A stretch of DNA of 64,000 nucleotides from Leucobacter ruminantium (GCF_017565705.1 NZ_JAGDYL010000017.1:1-64000), one strand, 5' to 3'; counted from the first letter of the stretch, positions 41,665-50,830 are shown. Numbers and translations are program-made. Notes: generated from the letters alone by a model not told the origin.

Positions 41665-43077
41665 ATGGAAACCACACTGCACCGTAGGCTGGGCGTGCCC
41701 GGCATCGTCTTCATGGTGATCGCCGCTGCGGCGCCCATCACCGTCGTCGCGGCGAATTTCCCGATCATCATCAGCGTCTCCGGATCGCTCGGCGCGCCGC
41801 TGATGATCCTCGCCGCAACGGTCATCCTGCTGCTCTTCTCGGTCGGCTACGCGTGGATGACGCCGCGCGTGCCCGACGCCGGCGCCTTCTACTCCTACGT
41901 GCATCGCGGTCTCGGCCGTCGCGCCGGGCTCGGCACCGCCGCGATCGCGCTGCTCTGCTACCTGCTGCTAACCGTGTCCATGACGTGCTATCTCGGCGTG
42001 CAGGCGGGCAACCTGTTGGAGCTCTGGACCGGGGCGCAGGCCCCGTGGTGGTCGATCTCAGCCCTCATGATCGTGATCGTCGGGCTGCTCGGGTACCGCG
42101 ACATCGAACTCTCGGCGAAGGTGCTCGGCATCGTACTCGTGCTCGAGGTCGTCGCGGTGATCGCGATCGACCTCGGTGTTCTGGCCTCCGGTCGTGAGCT
42201 CACCGCGGCGCCCTTCGACCCGACCGAGGCGCTGTCCGGAGCGCCGGGGCTCGGCCTCCTCTTCGCGTTCCTCGGCTTCTTCGGCTTCGAAGCGACCGCT
42301 GTCTTCCGCAACGAGGCCCGCGACCCTGAACGCACCGTGCCGCGAGCCACCTACATCGCGGTGGTCTCGGTCGGCGCGCTCTACCTCGTATCGTCCTGGC
42401 TGATCATCGCGGGGCTGGGAGGGGAGCAGGCCATCACGACGTCGACGGAGCACCCGGACCGGGCGGTGATCGCGCTGGCCGGCGAGGTGATCGCCCCGAT
42501 CGCGGCCGACATCGTGCAGGTGCTCGTGGTGACGAGCATGTTCGCGTGCATGCTGGCCTTCCACAACATCGTCGCGCGCTACCTCTTCACTCTCGGACAA
42601 CGCGGAGTGCTGCCGAAGCGGCTCTCCGACGTCCACCCCAAGCACCGCGCGCCGTCGCGGGCCTCGCTGTGGGTCAGCGGTCTGACCGCATCGGTCGTGC
42701 TGGTCTCCGCCGCGATCGGCCTCGACCCGGTGCTGCAGATCTATACCTGGTACTCGGGAGCCGGCGCGGTCGGCGTGATCTGGATGATGGCTTTGACGAG
42801 CCTCGCGGTGCTCTCCTTCGGGGTGAAGCGCCGCGGTCGCCCGGGGGAGGCCCCGTCCGCTTGGGTGGTGTCGGCATCGGTGCTCGGCGGGATCGGTCTA
42901 CTCCTCGTGCTCGGGATCTCGCTGTGGAACCTCCCGTTCCTGGTCGGAGGCACCGTGCCCGCGATCGTCTGGGGCGCGGTGCTGCTGGGGGTCTTCGCCG
43001 GGGGTCTCCTCCTGCCGCGACGAGACGGTGCTGCGGCGGAACAGGCTCCGGCGGTGCCCGAGCCTGCGCAGCGCTGA
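41665..43077 (+). CDS. APC family amino-acid/polyamine permease
   Basis: A 470 aa LeuT-fold permease with about twelve hydrophobic segments; the first helix carries the unwound GVPGIVFMVIAAAAPITVV stretch typical of the family, and GFFGFEATAVFRNEA near residue 210 is the helix-6 region. The substrate is unknown. The -10 TACACT lies 11 nt before ATG 41665, giving a very short leader with a GAGGA site. Confidence 0.88.
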   Translation: METTLHRRLGVPGIVFMVIAAAAPITVVAANFPIIISVSGSLGAPLMILAATVILLLFSVGYAWMTPRVPDAGAFYSYVHRGLGRRAGLGTAAIALLCYLLLTVSMTCYLGVQAGNLLELWTGAQAPWWSISALMIVIVGLLGYRDIELSAKVLGIVLVLEVVAVIAIDLGVLASGRELTAAPFDPTEALSGAPGLGLLFAFLGFFGFEATAVFRNEARDPERTVPRATYIAVVSVGALYLVSSWLIIAGLGGEQAITTSTEHPDRAVIALAGEVIAPIAADIVQVLVVTSMFACMLAFHNIVARYLFTLGQRGVLPKRLSDVHPKHRAPSRASLWVSGLTASVVLVSAAIGLDPVLQIYTWYSGAGAVGVIWMMALTSLAVLSFGVKRRGRPGEAPSAWVVSASVLGGIGLLLVLGISLWNLPFLVGGTVPAIVWGAVLLGVFAGGLLLPRRDGAAAEQAPAVPEPAQR

Positions 43078-43092
43078 TACTCCTCGCGCGGG

Positions 43093-43842
43093 CTACGCCT
43101 CGCCGCGCATGCGGAGCGCGCGGAAGCAGACCGCGTGCGGCGCGCCCGCGGCGGAGCCCATCTCGCGCAGCATCTCCGGGATGAACTCCGCAGGGGCCGG
43201 ATGCCACGGCAGATCGGCGAGATACGCCTCGTGGGCGGTGAGCGACGCCACCGCTCGCCGCACCGACGCCTCGCCGATCGCCACGGCGTGTGTCGGCTCC
43301 GACCCCGTCAGCAGCAACCAGGTCGTGCCCCACGGGGCGAGGTCCTCGTCGCGCAGCAGTTCCGGGAAGACCCACCGATTGTCGGCGTCTCGCACCGCGT
43401 CGATGGCCGCGAGGCCGGCGGCGCGGTGGTCGGCGTGGTCGACGCCCCAGCCCACGAAGAGCTCGCCCGACCCCGTGACGACGGCATCCGGCCTGAAGCG
43501 CCGGATCTCCCGGGCGATCGCGCGTCGCAGCTCGAGGCCGTACTCGAGCACGCCGTCGGTGAACTCGAGAATGGTGAGGTGCTCGACGCCGACCTCGGAG
43601 CACGCGCGGCGCTGCTCCTCGGCTCGGAGCGGCCCGGCCTCCTCCGGCGGGCGCTGCATGCCGGCCTCACCCGAGGTGAGCAGCAGATAGCCGACCTCGA
43701 TGCCTCGGGCCGTCCACTCGGCGACGGCCGCGGAGGTGCCGTACTCCGGATCGTCGGGGTGGGCGACGACTACGAGCACCCGACGGATGCCCGTCTCGTC
43801 GAACGCGGGGAGCGATGCGGGGGAGTCGTGTCGAGCGTCCAT
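43093..43842 (-). CDS. PIG-L family deacetylase
   Basis: A 249 aa zinc-dependent de-N-acetylase of the LmbE/MshB family, which in Actinobacteria includes mycothiol and related pathways. The metal site is AHPDDPE near residue 26, with the later HADHRAA motif near residue 138. ATG 43842 is preferred because a TAGGGT -10 box ends 7 nt upstream (leaderless) and overlaps the alternative GTG at 43851. It is convergent to the APC gene. The specific substrate is not predictable. Confidence 0.88.
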   Translation of the reverse strand: MDARHDSPASLPAFDETGIRRVLVVVAHPDDPEYGTSAAVAEWTARGIEVGYLLLTSGEAGMQRPPEEAGPLRAEEQRRACSEVGVEHLTILEFTDGVLEYGLELRRAIAREIRRFRPDAVVTGSGELFVGWGVDHADHRAAGLAAIDAVRDADNRWVFPELLRDEDLAPWGTTWLLLTGSEPTHAVAIGEASVRRAVASLTAHEAYLADLPWHPAPAEFIPEMLREMGSAAGAPHAVCFRALRMRGEA

Positions 43843-43896
43843 GCCGCCCACCCTACGCCGCGGCTGCCGGAGGCGTAAGGGGTTGCGGGCTCGGGC

Positions 43897-43917
43897 GCCG
43901 CTCGCTCGATCAGCGGG
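43897..43917. repeat. Half REP-like element overlapping the orn stop codon
   Basis: On the minus strand CCCCGCTGATCGAGCGAGCGG matches the outer arm of the dispersed element. The TGA inside CGCTGATCGA is the stop codon of orn. Confidence 0.6.
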
Positions 43918-44557
43918 GAGGCTGGGGCTCGCCGTCGATGAACGGGGCGTAGCGCTCGCCCATGCGCCGCGCGATCTCGGCGGTGACGGTCTTATCGGGC
44001 CCGGGCGCCTCGAGCATCACGGTCTCGCGGAAGTAGGCGAGTTCCTGGATCGACTCGGCGATGTCGGCGAGCGCGCGGTGCCCGCCCCGCTTCTCGGGCG
44101 CGTTGAAGTAGGCGGGCACGTACCAGCGCCGCGCGAGCTCCTTGATCGTGGAGACGTCGATGCTGCGGTAGTGCAGGCGCTCCTCGAGCACCGGCATGTA
44201 CTTCGCGATGAAGCGGCGGTCCATGCCGATCGTGTTGCCCGCGACGAGCGGGCGGCGGCCGGGGCCGACGAAGCGGTTCACGTAATCGAGCACCTGGCGC
44301 TCAGCCTCCTCCACGGAGACGCCGGCCTCGATGCGGGGCAGCAGCCCGGAGCCGGCGTGCATCGAGCGCACGAAGTCGTTCATCTGCTCCAGCGCGTCGG
44401 GGCCGGGGTTGATGACGACCTCGAAGCCGGGGTCGAGCGGGGTGAGGTCGAAGTCGGTGACGATCACCGCGATCTCGCAGAGCCCGTCGCGGTCCACGTC
44501 GAGTCCGGTCATCTCGCAGTCGATCCAGACGATCTGCTCGGCGGGGGTGTTCGACAC
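43910..44557 (-). CDS. orn: Oligoribonuclease
   Basis: Degrades 2-5 nt RNA fragments and pGpG to mononucleotides. The DEDDh exonuclease motifs are visible: WIDCEMTGLD (Asp, Glu) near residue 11, NTIGMDRRF (Asp) near residue 108, and HRALADIAES (His, Asp) near residue 160. The 215 aa length is typical. GTG 44557 follows CCGAGGAGCGACC. The final codons and stop lie inside a half REP-like element. Confidence 0.94.
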   Translation of the reverse strand: MSNTPAEQIVWIDCEMTGLDVDRDGLCEIAVIVTDFDLTPLDPGFEVVINPGPDALEQMNDFVRSMHAGSGLLPRIEAGVSVEEAERQVLDYVNRFVGPGRRPLVAGNTIGMDRRFIAKYMPVLEERLHYRSIDVSTIKELARRWYVPAYFNAPEKRGGHRALADIAESIQELAYFRETVMLEAPGPDKTVTAEIARRMGERYAPFIDGEPQPPR

Positions 44558-44680
44558 GGTCGCTCCTCGGTGCTGGTCCTGGTGCTCGGGCGCGAGGGAT
44601 CCCTCGCCGTGGCACGGGGTCGATGCCGCGCGCAACCCACCCAGTCTACCCGGCGGCCCGGATGCCCTAGGCTTTTCGGC

Positions 44681-45244
44681 ATGACTGTGCTCCCCATCAC
44701 GATCTGCGGCGAACCGGTGCTGCATCGACCAGCCGAACCCGTCACCGAGTTCGACGCCGAACTGCGCACCCTCGTCGACGACATGTTCGAGACCTGCGAG
44801 CAGGCCCCGGGCGTGGGGCTCGCCGCACCCCAGGTCGGGGTCGGCAAGCGCCTCTTCGTGTGGATGTACGACGACCAGGACGAGGCGCCCGCCCGCGGCG
44901 TCGCGATCAACCCCGTGCTGTGGATCTCGCCGCCCGAGCCGGGTCTGCCCGGCGAGGACGAGATCGAGGGGTGCCTCTCGTTCCCCGGGGAGCGCTTCGC
45001 CCTGCGCCGTTCGCCCCGCGCGCTGCTGCGCGCGCAGAACATCGACGGCGAGTCTTTCGAGTTCGAGGCGAGCGGCTGGTTCGCGCGCATCATGCAGCAC
45101 GAGTACGACCACCTCGAAGGCCTCCTCTACGTCGACCGCCTCGTGCATCCCGAGAACAAGGGGGCGCAGAAGGCGAAGCGCAAGAACGGTTGGGGACGGC
45201 CCGGTCTCACCTGGCTTCCGGGGGTCGACGACCTCGAGGGGTAG
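44681..45244 (+). CDS. def: Peptide deformylase
   Basis: Removes the N-formyl group from nascent proteins. The three metal-site motifs are GVGLAAPQ near residue 46, EGCLS near residue 89 and QHEYDHLEG near residue 138. The 187 aa length fits. ATG 44681 lies 7 nt after the -10 TAGGCT, so the transcript is probably leaderless. It is divergent from orn. Confidence 0.95.
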   Translation: MTVLPITICGEPVLHRPAEPVTEFDAELRTLVDDMFETCEQAPGVGLAAPQVGVGKRLFVWMYDDQDEAPARGVAINPVLWISPPEPGLPGEDEIEGCLSFPGERFALRRSPRALLRAQNIDGESFEFEASGWFARIMQHEYDHLEGLLYVDRLVHPENKGAQKAKRKNGWGRPGLTWLPGVDDLEG

Positions 45245-45259
45245 GGATCCCTCGCCGAA

Positions 45260-46456
45260 TCACGGCGCCGCCGGGCGGCGGAGGTCCGAGACGAACAGCC
45301 ACGCCGTCGCCGCGACCGCGAGGAGAACGGCCGTGGTACCGAACGCCCAGCCGAACCCGGCGGCGTCGAGGATCGCGCCCGCGATGAGCGGGCCGAGCAC
45401 CCCGCCGAGGTCGCTCATCATCGAGTAGGCCGCGACGACGTTGCCGCCGCGCCGCTGTGCGAGCACGTCGGCGAGCACGGCCTGCTGGCCGGGGTTCACG
45501 AGTGCCGAGCCGGCCCCGGCCGCGACCATGATCGCGATCGCGACCCACATCGACGGCGACACCGGGAACACGAGGTAGCTCGCCACGAGCACCGCCATGC
45601 CCGTCACCAGCAGCGGCTTGCGGCCCACGGTGTCGGTCCAGCGCCCCGCCGGGAAGATCAGCAGCGCGTTGCCCGCTGCGTAACCCGCGAGCACCCAGGC
45701 GGCCGCAGCGGCGTCGCCGTCGAAGGCCACGGCGACGAAGATCGGGATGATCGAGACGCGCACGCCGAAGGACGCCCACCCGAACGCGAACACCGACACC
45801 AGCAGCGCGCGGTACTGCGGCACGCGCAGCGCTTCGCCGAGCACCACGGACTCTGGCTGCGCCGATCCCTCGACCGGGCCGGCCGCGAACGCCGAACGCC
45901 GCAGCGCGACCGCGACGACCGCGGCTGCGGCGAGCAGGGTGAAGAAGTAGAACACGAACGGGGCGCGCAGGCCGAAGGCTGCGACCACTCCGCCGAGCAC
46001 CGGGCCGAGCAGCCCGCCGAGCAGGAACCCGGCGGCGTTGAGACTCGCCACCCGGCCCCGGGCGTCGGGCGGGCTGACCTTCGCGAGCAGCGCGGTCGCG
46101 GAGACCGTGAACATCGCGGAGCCGACGCCTCCAGCGCCGCGCAGCACGAGGAACTGCGCGTAGTCGGCCGCGAAGGCGGCTGCGCCCGTGGAGAGCGCCA
46201 CGATCAGGATGCCGGTCGCGTAGGTGCGGCGCTCGCCCATGCGCGACACCGCCCACCCAGCGAACGGGGCGGTGACGAGCCGCATCAGCGCGAAAGCGCT
46301 CACGATCGCGGAGGCCGCGAACTTCGAGACGCCGAACTCCAACGCGAACTGAGGGATCGCGGGGGCGACGACGCCGTAGCCGAGCGCGACCGCGAAGGCG
46401 CCCGCGACGAGAGCCCAGACCTCGAACGGCAGGGGAGTGCGAGGGGAACGGGCCAC
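45260..46456 (-). CDS. MFS transporter
   Basis: A 398 aa major-facilitator protein with twelve hydrophobic segments and the inter-helix loop motif RMGERRTYATG near residue 70. It resembles drug/H+ antiporter-1 proteins; the substrate is unknown. GTG 46456 is supported by a TAGGAT -10 box ending 6 nt upstream (leaderless). It is convergent to def with only 15 bp between the stop codons, where a GGGATCCC palindrome lies. Confidence 0.88.
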   Translation of the reverse strand: MARSPRTPLPFEVWALVAGAFAVALGYGVVAPAIPQFALEFGVSKFAASAIVSAFALMRLVTAPFAGWAVSRMGERRTYATGILIVALSTGAAAFAADYAQFLVLRGAGGVGSAMFTVSATALLAKVSPPDARGRVASLNAAGFLLGGLLGPVLGGVVAAFGLRAPFVFYFFTLLAAAAVVAVALRRSAFAAGPVEGSAQPESVVLGEALRVPQYRALLVSVFAFGWASFGVRVSIIPIFVAVAFDGDAAAAAWVLAGYAAGNALLIFPAGRWTDTVGRKPLLVTGMAVLVASYLVFPVSPSMWVAIAIMVAAGAGSALVNPGQQAVLADVLAQRRGGNVVAAYSMMSDLGGVLGPLIAGAILDAAGFGWAFGTTAVLLAVAATAWLFVSDLRRPAAP

Positions 46457-46591
46457 CCTGCGATCCTAGCCGCAGAGCGGGAAACAGGCGGTGCCGAAGG
46501 GGGTCGCGGCGGCCGCTCGACTTGCAACACCGCACAGAAGCCGAAAGGGTGGAAAGGTCACGAAGAGCGCCGACAGAACGGACCATCGCCC

Positions 46592-48472
46592 ATGAGTGCA
46601 CCCGAACCGCCCGCCCAGAACCCCGCCGATCCGGTGGTGCCCGATCCCTCGCCCCTGCTTCCCGACTACTCGAGCCTGCCGGAGTCGGTGCACCTGCCGC
46701 GCGCGGTGCAGATCGAGGAGCAGGACACCGACGATCAGATCACGGCGAAGCTGCGCAGGCACGGAGTGCGCATCGGGAGAGGCATGATCTCCCCGCGGGT
46801 GTTCTGGCCCGCGCTCATCGTCATCCTGCTCGTCGTGGCGTTCGCGATCCTGCTCCCCGACGCCGCCGGCAGCGTGTTCACCAGCATCCAGACGTGGATC
46901 GTCGGGCACCTCGGCTGGTACTACATGCTCATCGTCGGCGCGTTCATCATGGTAGCGGCGGGCATCGCGTTCTCCCGTCTCGGGCGCATCAGACTCGGTC
47001 GAGACGAGGACCGGCCCGAGTTCGGCGTGCTGTCGTGGTTCGCGATGCTGTTCGCCGCGGGCATGGGCATCGGCCTCGTCTTCTACGGCGTGGGCGAGCC
47101 GCTCACCTACGCCACCGTGCAGCCGAAGCCGGGATGGGAGGGCGACCAGGCCGAGCTCGCCGGGCTCGCGATGGCGCAGACCTTCGTGCACTGGGGACTG
47201 CACCCGTGGGCGATCTACGCCATCATCGGCCTCTCCATCGCCTACGCGATCCACCGGCGCGGCCGTCCCGTGTCGATCCGCTGGGCGCTCGAACCGCTCT
47301 TCGGCGAGCGGGTGAAGGGATGGGTGGGCGACGTCATCGATGTGCTCGCCATCTTCGGCACCGTGTTCGGCGTCGCGACGTCGCTCGGCCTCGGCGTGCA
47401 GCAGATCTCCGCGGGCATGGCCGAGATCGGCATCGTCGACCGCCCGAGCAACACCCTGCTCGTCGTGCTGATCATCGTCATCACCCTCATCGCCATGCTC
47501 TCCGTGGTCAGCGGCATCGGAGCCGGCATGAAGTGGCTCTCGAACATCAACCTCTCGATGGCGGCAGCGCTGCTCATCAGTGTGCTGCTGCTCGGCCCGA
47601 CGCTCTTCCTGCTGCGGAACCTGACGGAGTCGATCGGCTTCTACCTGGCGAACGTGCTCCAGATGACCTTCGACATCGGTGCCTACCGGCGCGGGGAGGC
47701 GACGAGCTGGTTCTCCGACTGGACCATCTTCTACTGGGGCTGGTGGATCTCGTGGTCGCCGTTCGTCGGCATCTTCATCGCCCGCATCTCGCGCGGGCGT
47801 ACCGTGCGCGAGTTCATCGCGGGCGTGATGCTCGTGCCGACGCTCGTGGGCTTCCTCTGGTTCTCCGTCATGGGCGGCGCCGGCCTCTACCGGCAGATCT
47901 TCGGAGAGGGAGACCTCGTGCAGAACGGGGCGGTGAGCGTCGAGCACGCCCTCTTCCAGGTGCTCGGCGATCTGCCGTTCGGCACGGTCTTCTCAGTGCT
48001 CGGCATCCTGCTCGTGGCGATCTTCTTCATCACGTCCTCCGACTCGGGATCCCTCGTGGTCGACATGCTTGCGTCGGGCGGACACCCGAATCCGCCCGTC
48101 TGGTCGCGGGTGCTGTGGGCCCTGCTCGAGGGTGCGGTGGCCATCGCCCTGCTGCTCGCGGGCGGTCTGCAGTCGCTGCAGGCGGCGGCCCTCGCGACGG
48201 CGCTGCCCTTCAGCATCGTGCTGCTGCTCATGAGCTGGTCGACCCTCCGCGCGTTGCGGATCGACGACAAGGTGCTCGAGCGGGCCGAGATGGAGGCGAG
48301 GCTCGAGCGCGTCACCCAGCACGTGACCGCGGAGTGGGCGAGCTCCTTCGGCACGCACCCCGAGATCGAGACCTACGTGGACGACCGGATCGACTACCGG
48401 ATCTCACGTACGCGGGGTGCCTTCGAGCGACGCGGGGGGCCGCGGTCGCCGCTCGACCGCGGGAGCCGGTAG
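46592..48472 (+). CDS. BCCT family (betaine/carnitine/choline) transporter
   Basis: Sodium- or proton-coupled importer of quaternary ammonium osmoprotectants. Twelve hydrophobic segments lie between residues 70 and 560. The family signatures are GMGIGLVFYGVGEPL near residue 153 and FYWGWWISWSPFVGIF near residue 383. Its 626 aa include long polar N- and C-terminal tails; the acidic/basic C tail could sense osmotic strength as in BetP (inference). The N-terminal PDPSPLLP contains a GATCCCTC product. Confidence 0.92.
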   Translation: MSAPEPPAQNPADPVVPDPSPLLPDYSSLPESVHLPRAVQIEEQDTDDQITAKLRRHGVRIGRGMISPRVFWPALIVILLVVAFAILLPDAAGSVFTSIQTWIVGHLGWYYMLIVGAFIMVAAGIAFSRLGRIRLGRDEDRPEFGVLSWFAMLFAAGMGIGLVFYGVGEPLTYATVQPKPGWEGDQAELAGLAMAQTFVHWGLHPWAIYAIIGLSIAYAIHRRGRPVSIRWALEPLFGERVKGWVGDVIDVLAIFGTVFGVATSLGLGVQQISAGMAEIGIVDRPSNTLLVVLIIVITLIAMLSVVSGIGAGMKWLSNINLSMAAALLISVLLLGPTLFLLRNLTESIGFYLANVLQMTFDIGAYRRGEATSWFSDWTIFYWGWWISWSPFVGIFIARISRGRTVREFIAGVMLVPTLVGFLWFSVMGGAGLYRQIFGEGDLVQNGAVSVEHALFQVLGDLPFGTVFSVLGILLVAIFFITSSDSGSLVVDMLASGGHPNPPVWSRVLWALLEGAVAIALLLAGGLQSLQAAALATALPFSIVLLLMSWSTLRALRIDDKVLERAEMEARLERVTQHVTAEWASSFGTHPEIETYVDDRIDYRISRTRGAFERRGGPRSPLDRGSR

Positions 48473-48526
48473 GAGCAGCCCGGATGTCCCGAGCACGGTT
48501 TCCGGCATAGTAGCCTTGGAAGCACC

Positions 48527-48599
48527 GCCTCCGTAGCTCAGTGGATAGAGCAACGGCCTTCTAATCCGTCGGTCGCAGGTTCGAATCCTGCCGGGGGCA
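48527..48599 (+). tRNA. tRNA-Arg (TCT anticodon)
   Basis: The acceptor stem GCCTCCG pairs with CGGGGGC, with A73 at 48599. The anticodon loop CTTCTAA reads TCT, on stem ACGGC/TCCGT, in which the pair next to the loop (C31, T39) is mismatched. The T-arm is GCAGGTTCGAATCCTGC. A TAGCCT -10 box lies about 12 bp upstream. CCA is not encoded. Confidence 0.94.
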
Positions 48600-48913
48600 C
48601 CGACCCGAACTGGAGCGCATCGCGTTCGAATCGGTCGCCGTGCCGCTGCAGCGGCAGCCCGCGGAGGGCAGCGATCAGTGGAGCACCGCGCTTCCGGTGG
48701 TCGCGCGTATTCGAGCCGTTGCGCCAGAGCTGTGCGAACAGATCGCCGGTGGCCGAGTCGTGCCCCCAGACGCTCTATGCGCTGCGTCGAGCACGACGCT
48801 TTCAGCGAGACCGACGCTTCCAGGGGCTCTGAAACAGCGGGTCTCGCTGAAACATTCGGTCTCGCTGGAGCGAGGTGACGAACTCCGCCCCGCCGCTGAT
48901 TCCTCCGCTTTGC
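48600..48913. other. Gap after tRNA-Arg
   Basis: No convincing gene is present in these 314 bp. The only clear structure is the AGCGAGACC inverted-repeat cluster at 48800-48870. The rest shows nothing I can name. Confidence 0.5.
48800..48870. repeat. AGCGAGACC inverted-repeat cluster
   Basis: TTTCAGCGAGACC (48800-48812) is an exact inverted match of GGTCTCGCTGAAA (48840-48852), with a third arm GGTCTCGCTGG right after. It is a different sequence family from the GAGTCGAAA element. It might form a hairpin between tRNA-Arg and the convergent alkB gene. Confidence 0.6.
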
Positions 48914-49585
48914 TCAGTCGTTGAGCCCGGTCATCCGCATGGTGATGTTGATCCGACCGGCGTCGAGGCCGCAACCCTCCGGGGCGGTGGCGGGGTGGAT
49001 CCGGGTGACCCCGTGGTAGGCGAGCCGGGAGGCCCCGCCGAACACGAACAGGTCGCCGGAACGCAGCATCAGGTCGGTATAGGGCTTGTTGCGGTTCTCG
49101 GTGTTGCCGAAGCGGAAGGTGCAGGCGTCCCCGATCGACAGCGAGACGATCGGCGCAAGCGAGTGCTCGTCCTTGTCCTGGTGCATACCCATGCGCGCAT
49201 GCTCGTCGTAGTAGTTCGCGAGCGCGGTGTCCGGGGTGTAGCCCGCGACCTCGACCTCTGAGTAACCGGCCTCCTCGAGTGCGCGACGACCGAGACGTAC
49301 CATCCAGTCCGGGAACGGGAGCACCCGGGCGCCGTTGACGTCGGTCGCCTCGCGTGTGTACTTGTACGGCTGCCAGTGCCAGCCGAGGCAGACGGTGCGA
49401 ACCGACATCTCGTGCCCGCGGACCTTCGCGGCCCGGATCGGCACAGGACCTGCCGCCCACTCGCGGAACCTGCGCACGACCCACCTCTGCTGGTCGAGAG
49501 CGAGCCAGTCGGGCACGTGCACGGCGTCGGGGCGTGGTCGGCTGCGTTCGCGCGGTTCCGGGTCGAGGGTGAACAGGGTCGTCAT
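48914..49585 (-). CDS. alkB: AlkB-type alpha-ketoglutarate-dependent dioxygenase
   Basis: Oxidatively repairs alkylated bases in DNA. The iron ligands are in MHQDKDE (HxD) near residue 134 and in YHGVTRIHP near residue 189, and the 2-oxoglutarate site is RINITMR near residue 211. The 223 aa length fits the long E. coli type. ATG 49585 overlaps the ogt stop codon by 4 bp and has a GGAGGGAGAC site. It is the last gene of the sigma-ogt-alkB operon. Confidence 0.93.
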   Translation of the reverse strand: MTTLFTLDPEPRERSRPRPDAVHVPDWLALDQQRWVVRRFREWAAGPVPIRAAKVRGHEMSVRTVCLGWHWQPYKYTREATDVNGARVLPFPDWMVRLGRRALEEAGYSEVEVAGYTPDTALANYYDEHARMGMHQDKDEHSLAPIVSLSIGDACTFRFGNTENRNKPYTDLMLRSGDLFVFGGASRLAYHGVTRIHPATAPEGCGLDAGRINITMRMTGLND

Positions 49586-50280
49586 GATCCGTCTCCCTCC
49601 TCCGTGGCTTTCCCCGTTACGGCGCTTCTCGTCGCCCATGCCGCCGCCTCCAGCTTCAGCAGGGTGGTCTTGGCCTCGAGCCCGCCGATGTAGCCGCCGA
49701 GGCTGCCGTCGGTGCGCAGTACGCGGTGGCAGGGCACCACGACGGGCAGCGGGTTGGTCGCGCAGGCGGTACCGACGGCGCGGACAGCCTTCGGGTTGCC
49801 GACCATCTCGGCCATCTCCTTGTAGCTGCGCGTCTGTCCGTAGCCGATGTCGGGCAGGTGCCTCTGCACGAGCCGGCGGAAGCCCTTGGACAGCGACAGG
49901 TCGAGGTCGAGGGCGAAGGTCTGCCTGCGGTGCTCGAAGTACTCGTCGAGCTCGCGGGCTGCCGTGTCGAGCTGCTTCGGGGCGCGAAGGATGCGGGGGC
50001 TGAGCTTCACGGCCAGCGACTCCAGCACCCTGTCGTGGTCCTCGTTCGCGTACGCGACGCGCACCAGACCCTTCGGGGTCGAGGCGAGCAGCAGCTCGCC
50101 GACCGGGCTGTCGACCACGCGGTAAGCGACGTCGATGAGGCCCTCTGATTCCGCCGCGGCCTCCAGCCGGCGGTGCAGCATTGCCAGCTTCCGCGCTTCC
50201 TCGGACGCTGGGTCGACGGGCGTCGGGTCGATGGGCGCCGACAGGACGGCGAGGGTGTCATCGCCGTGGAGGTCACTCAT
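49582..50280 (-). CDS. ogt: Methylated-DNA-protein-cysteine methyltransferase
   Basis: Suicide repair protein that removes the methyl group from O6-methylguanine. The acceptor Cys lies in VVVPCHRVLR near residue 180, and the DNA-binding helix is RAVGTACATNPLP before it. At 232 aa it has an N-terminal extension of about 45 residues but no Ada-type regulatory domain. Its ATG overlaps the sigma-factor stop codon, and its stop overlaps alkB, so all three are translationally coupled. Confidence 0.92.
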   Translation of the reverse strand: MSDLHGDDTLAVLSAPIDPTPVDPASEEARKLAMLHRRLEAAAESEGLIDVAYRVVDSPVGELLLASTPKGLVRVAYANEDHDRVLESLAVKLSPRILRAPKQLDTAARELDEYFEHRRQTFALDLDLSLSKGFRRLVQRHLPDIGYGQTRSYKEMAEMVGNPKAVRAVGTACATNPLPVVVPCHRVLRTDGSLGGYIGGLEAKTTLLKLEAAAWATRSAVTGKATEEGDGS

Positions 50281-50789
50281 GATCTTGCTCCTTTCGCCAG
50301 CCCTGACTGGGGCCGTGCGCCCGGATAGGTTCTTCGGAGGTTCTTGACTCCGTCGGCCGACGCCCTTCGCGCCGCGTCGACGGTGCCGCCGACGATCGCC
50401 GCGATCTCGGCGTACGACATTCCGACGAGGTATCGGAAGGTGATCGCCTGCCGCTGCTTCTCAGGCAGTCGGCCCACGGTCTCCCACAGGTCTGTATCTT
50501 CTGCGCCGGGAATGCCCAGCGCGGTCGGAACTTCGGGAAGCTCCTCCACCGGCAGCGGATCTCGTTTCGCCGCCCGGTGAACGTCGATGGCCTTGCGGCG
50601 GGCGATGGTCACCAGCCACGCCTCGAGGTTCGCCGACTCCGGAAGATCCGGGTAGGCGCGCATCGCGGCGAGGAAGGTCTCCGACCAGGCGTCATCGGCG
50701 TCGTGCACCCCGAGGAGTGCGCGGCACACCCGCAGCACGGTGGTGCCGTGCAGCTCCACGACGGTCTCGAACGGTTGTTTCATGCTCAT
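50277..50789 (-). CDS. ECF-type RNA polymerase sigma factor
   Basis: A 170 aa sigma-70-family protein. Region 2 spans residues 8-75 (ALLGVHDADDAWSETFLAAM and LEAWLVTIARRKAID), and region 4 is LPEKQRQAITFRYLVGMSYAEIA near residue 107, with a divergent DNA-reading helix. No anti-sigma gene is adjacent; ogt and alkB follow in a 4-bp-overlap operon, so it likely controls an alkylation response. ATG 50783, two codons downstream, is an alternative start. Confidence 0.85.
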   Translation of the reverse strand: MSMKQPFETVVELHGTTVLRVCRALLGVHDADDAWSETFLAAMRAYPDLPESANLEAWLVTIARRKAIDVHRAAKRDPLPVEELPEVPTALGIPGAEDTDLWETVGRLPEKQRQAITFRYLVGMSYAEIAAIVGGTVDAARRASADGVKNLRRTYPGARPQSGLAKGARS

Positions 50790-50809
50790 CCCATTGAATA
50801 CGGTTCCGG

Positions 50810-50829
50810 CGGATCTTTCGTGAGATCCG
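50810..50829 (-). promoter_or_regulatory. Hairpin between leader peptide and sigma gene
   Basis: CGGATCT (50810-50816) and AGATCCG (50823-50829) form a 7-bp stem with a 6-nt loop. On the minus strand it begins 1 nt after the stop codon of the 19-aa ORF and ends about 20 nt before the sigma start. The layout resembles an attenuator or a processing site. Confidence 0.45.
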
Positions 50830-50830
50830 G

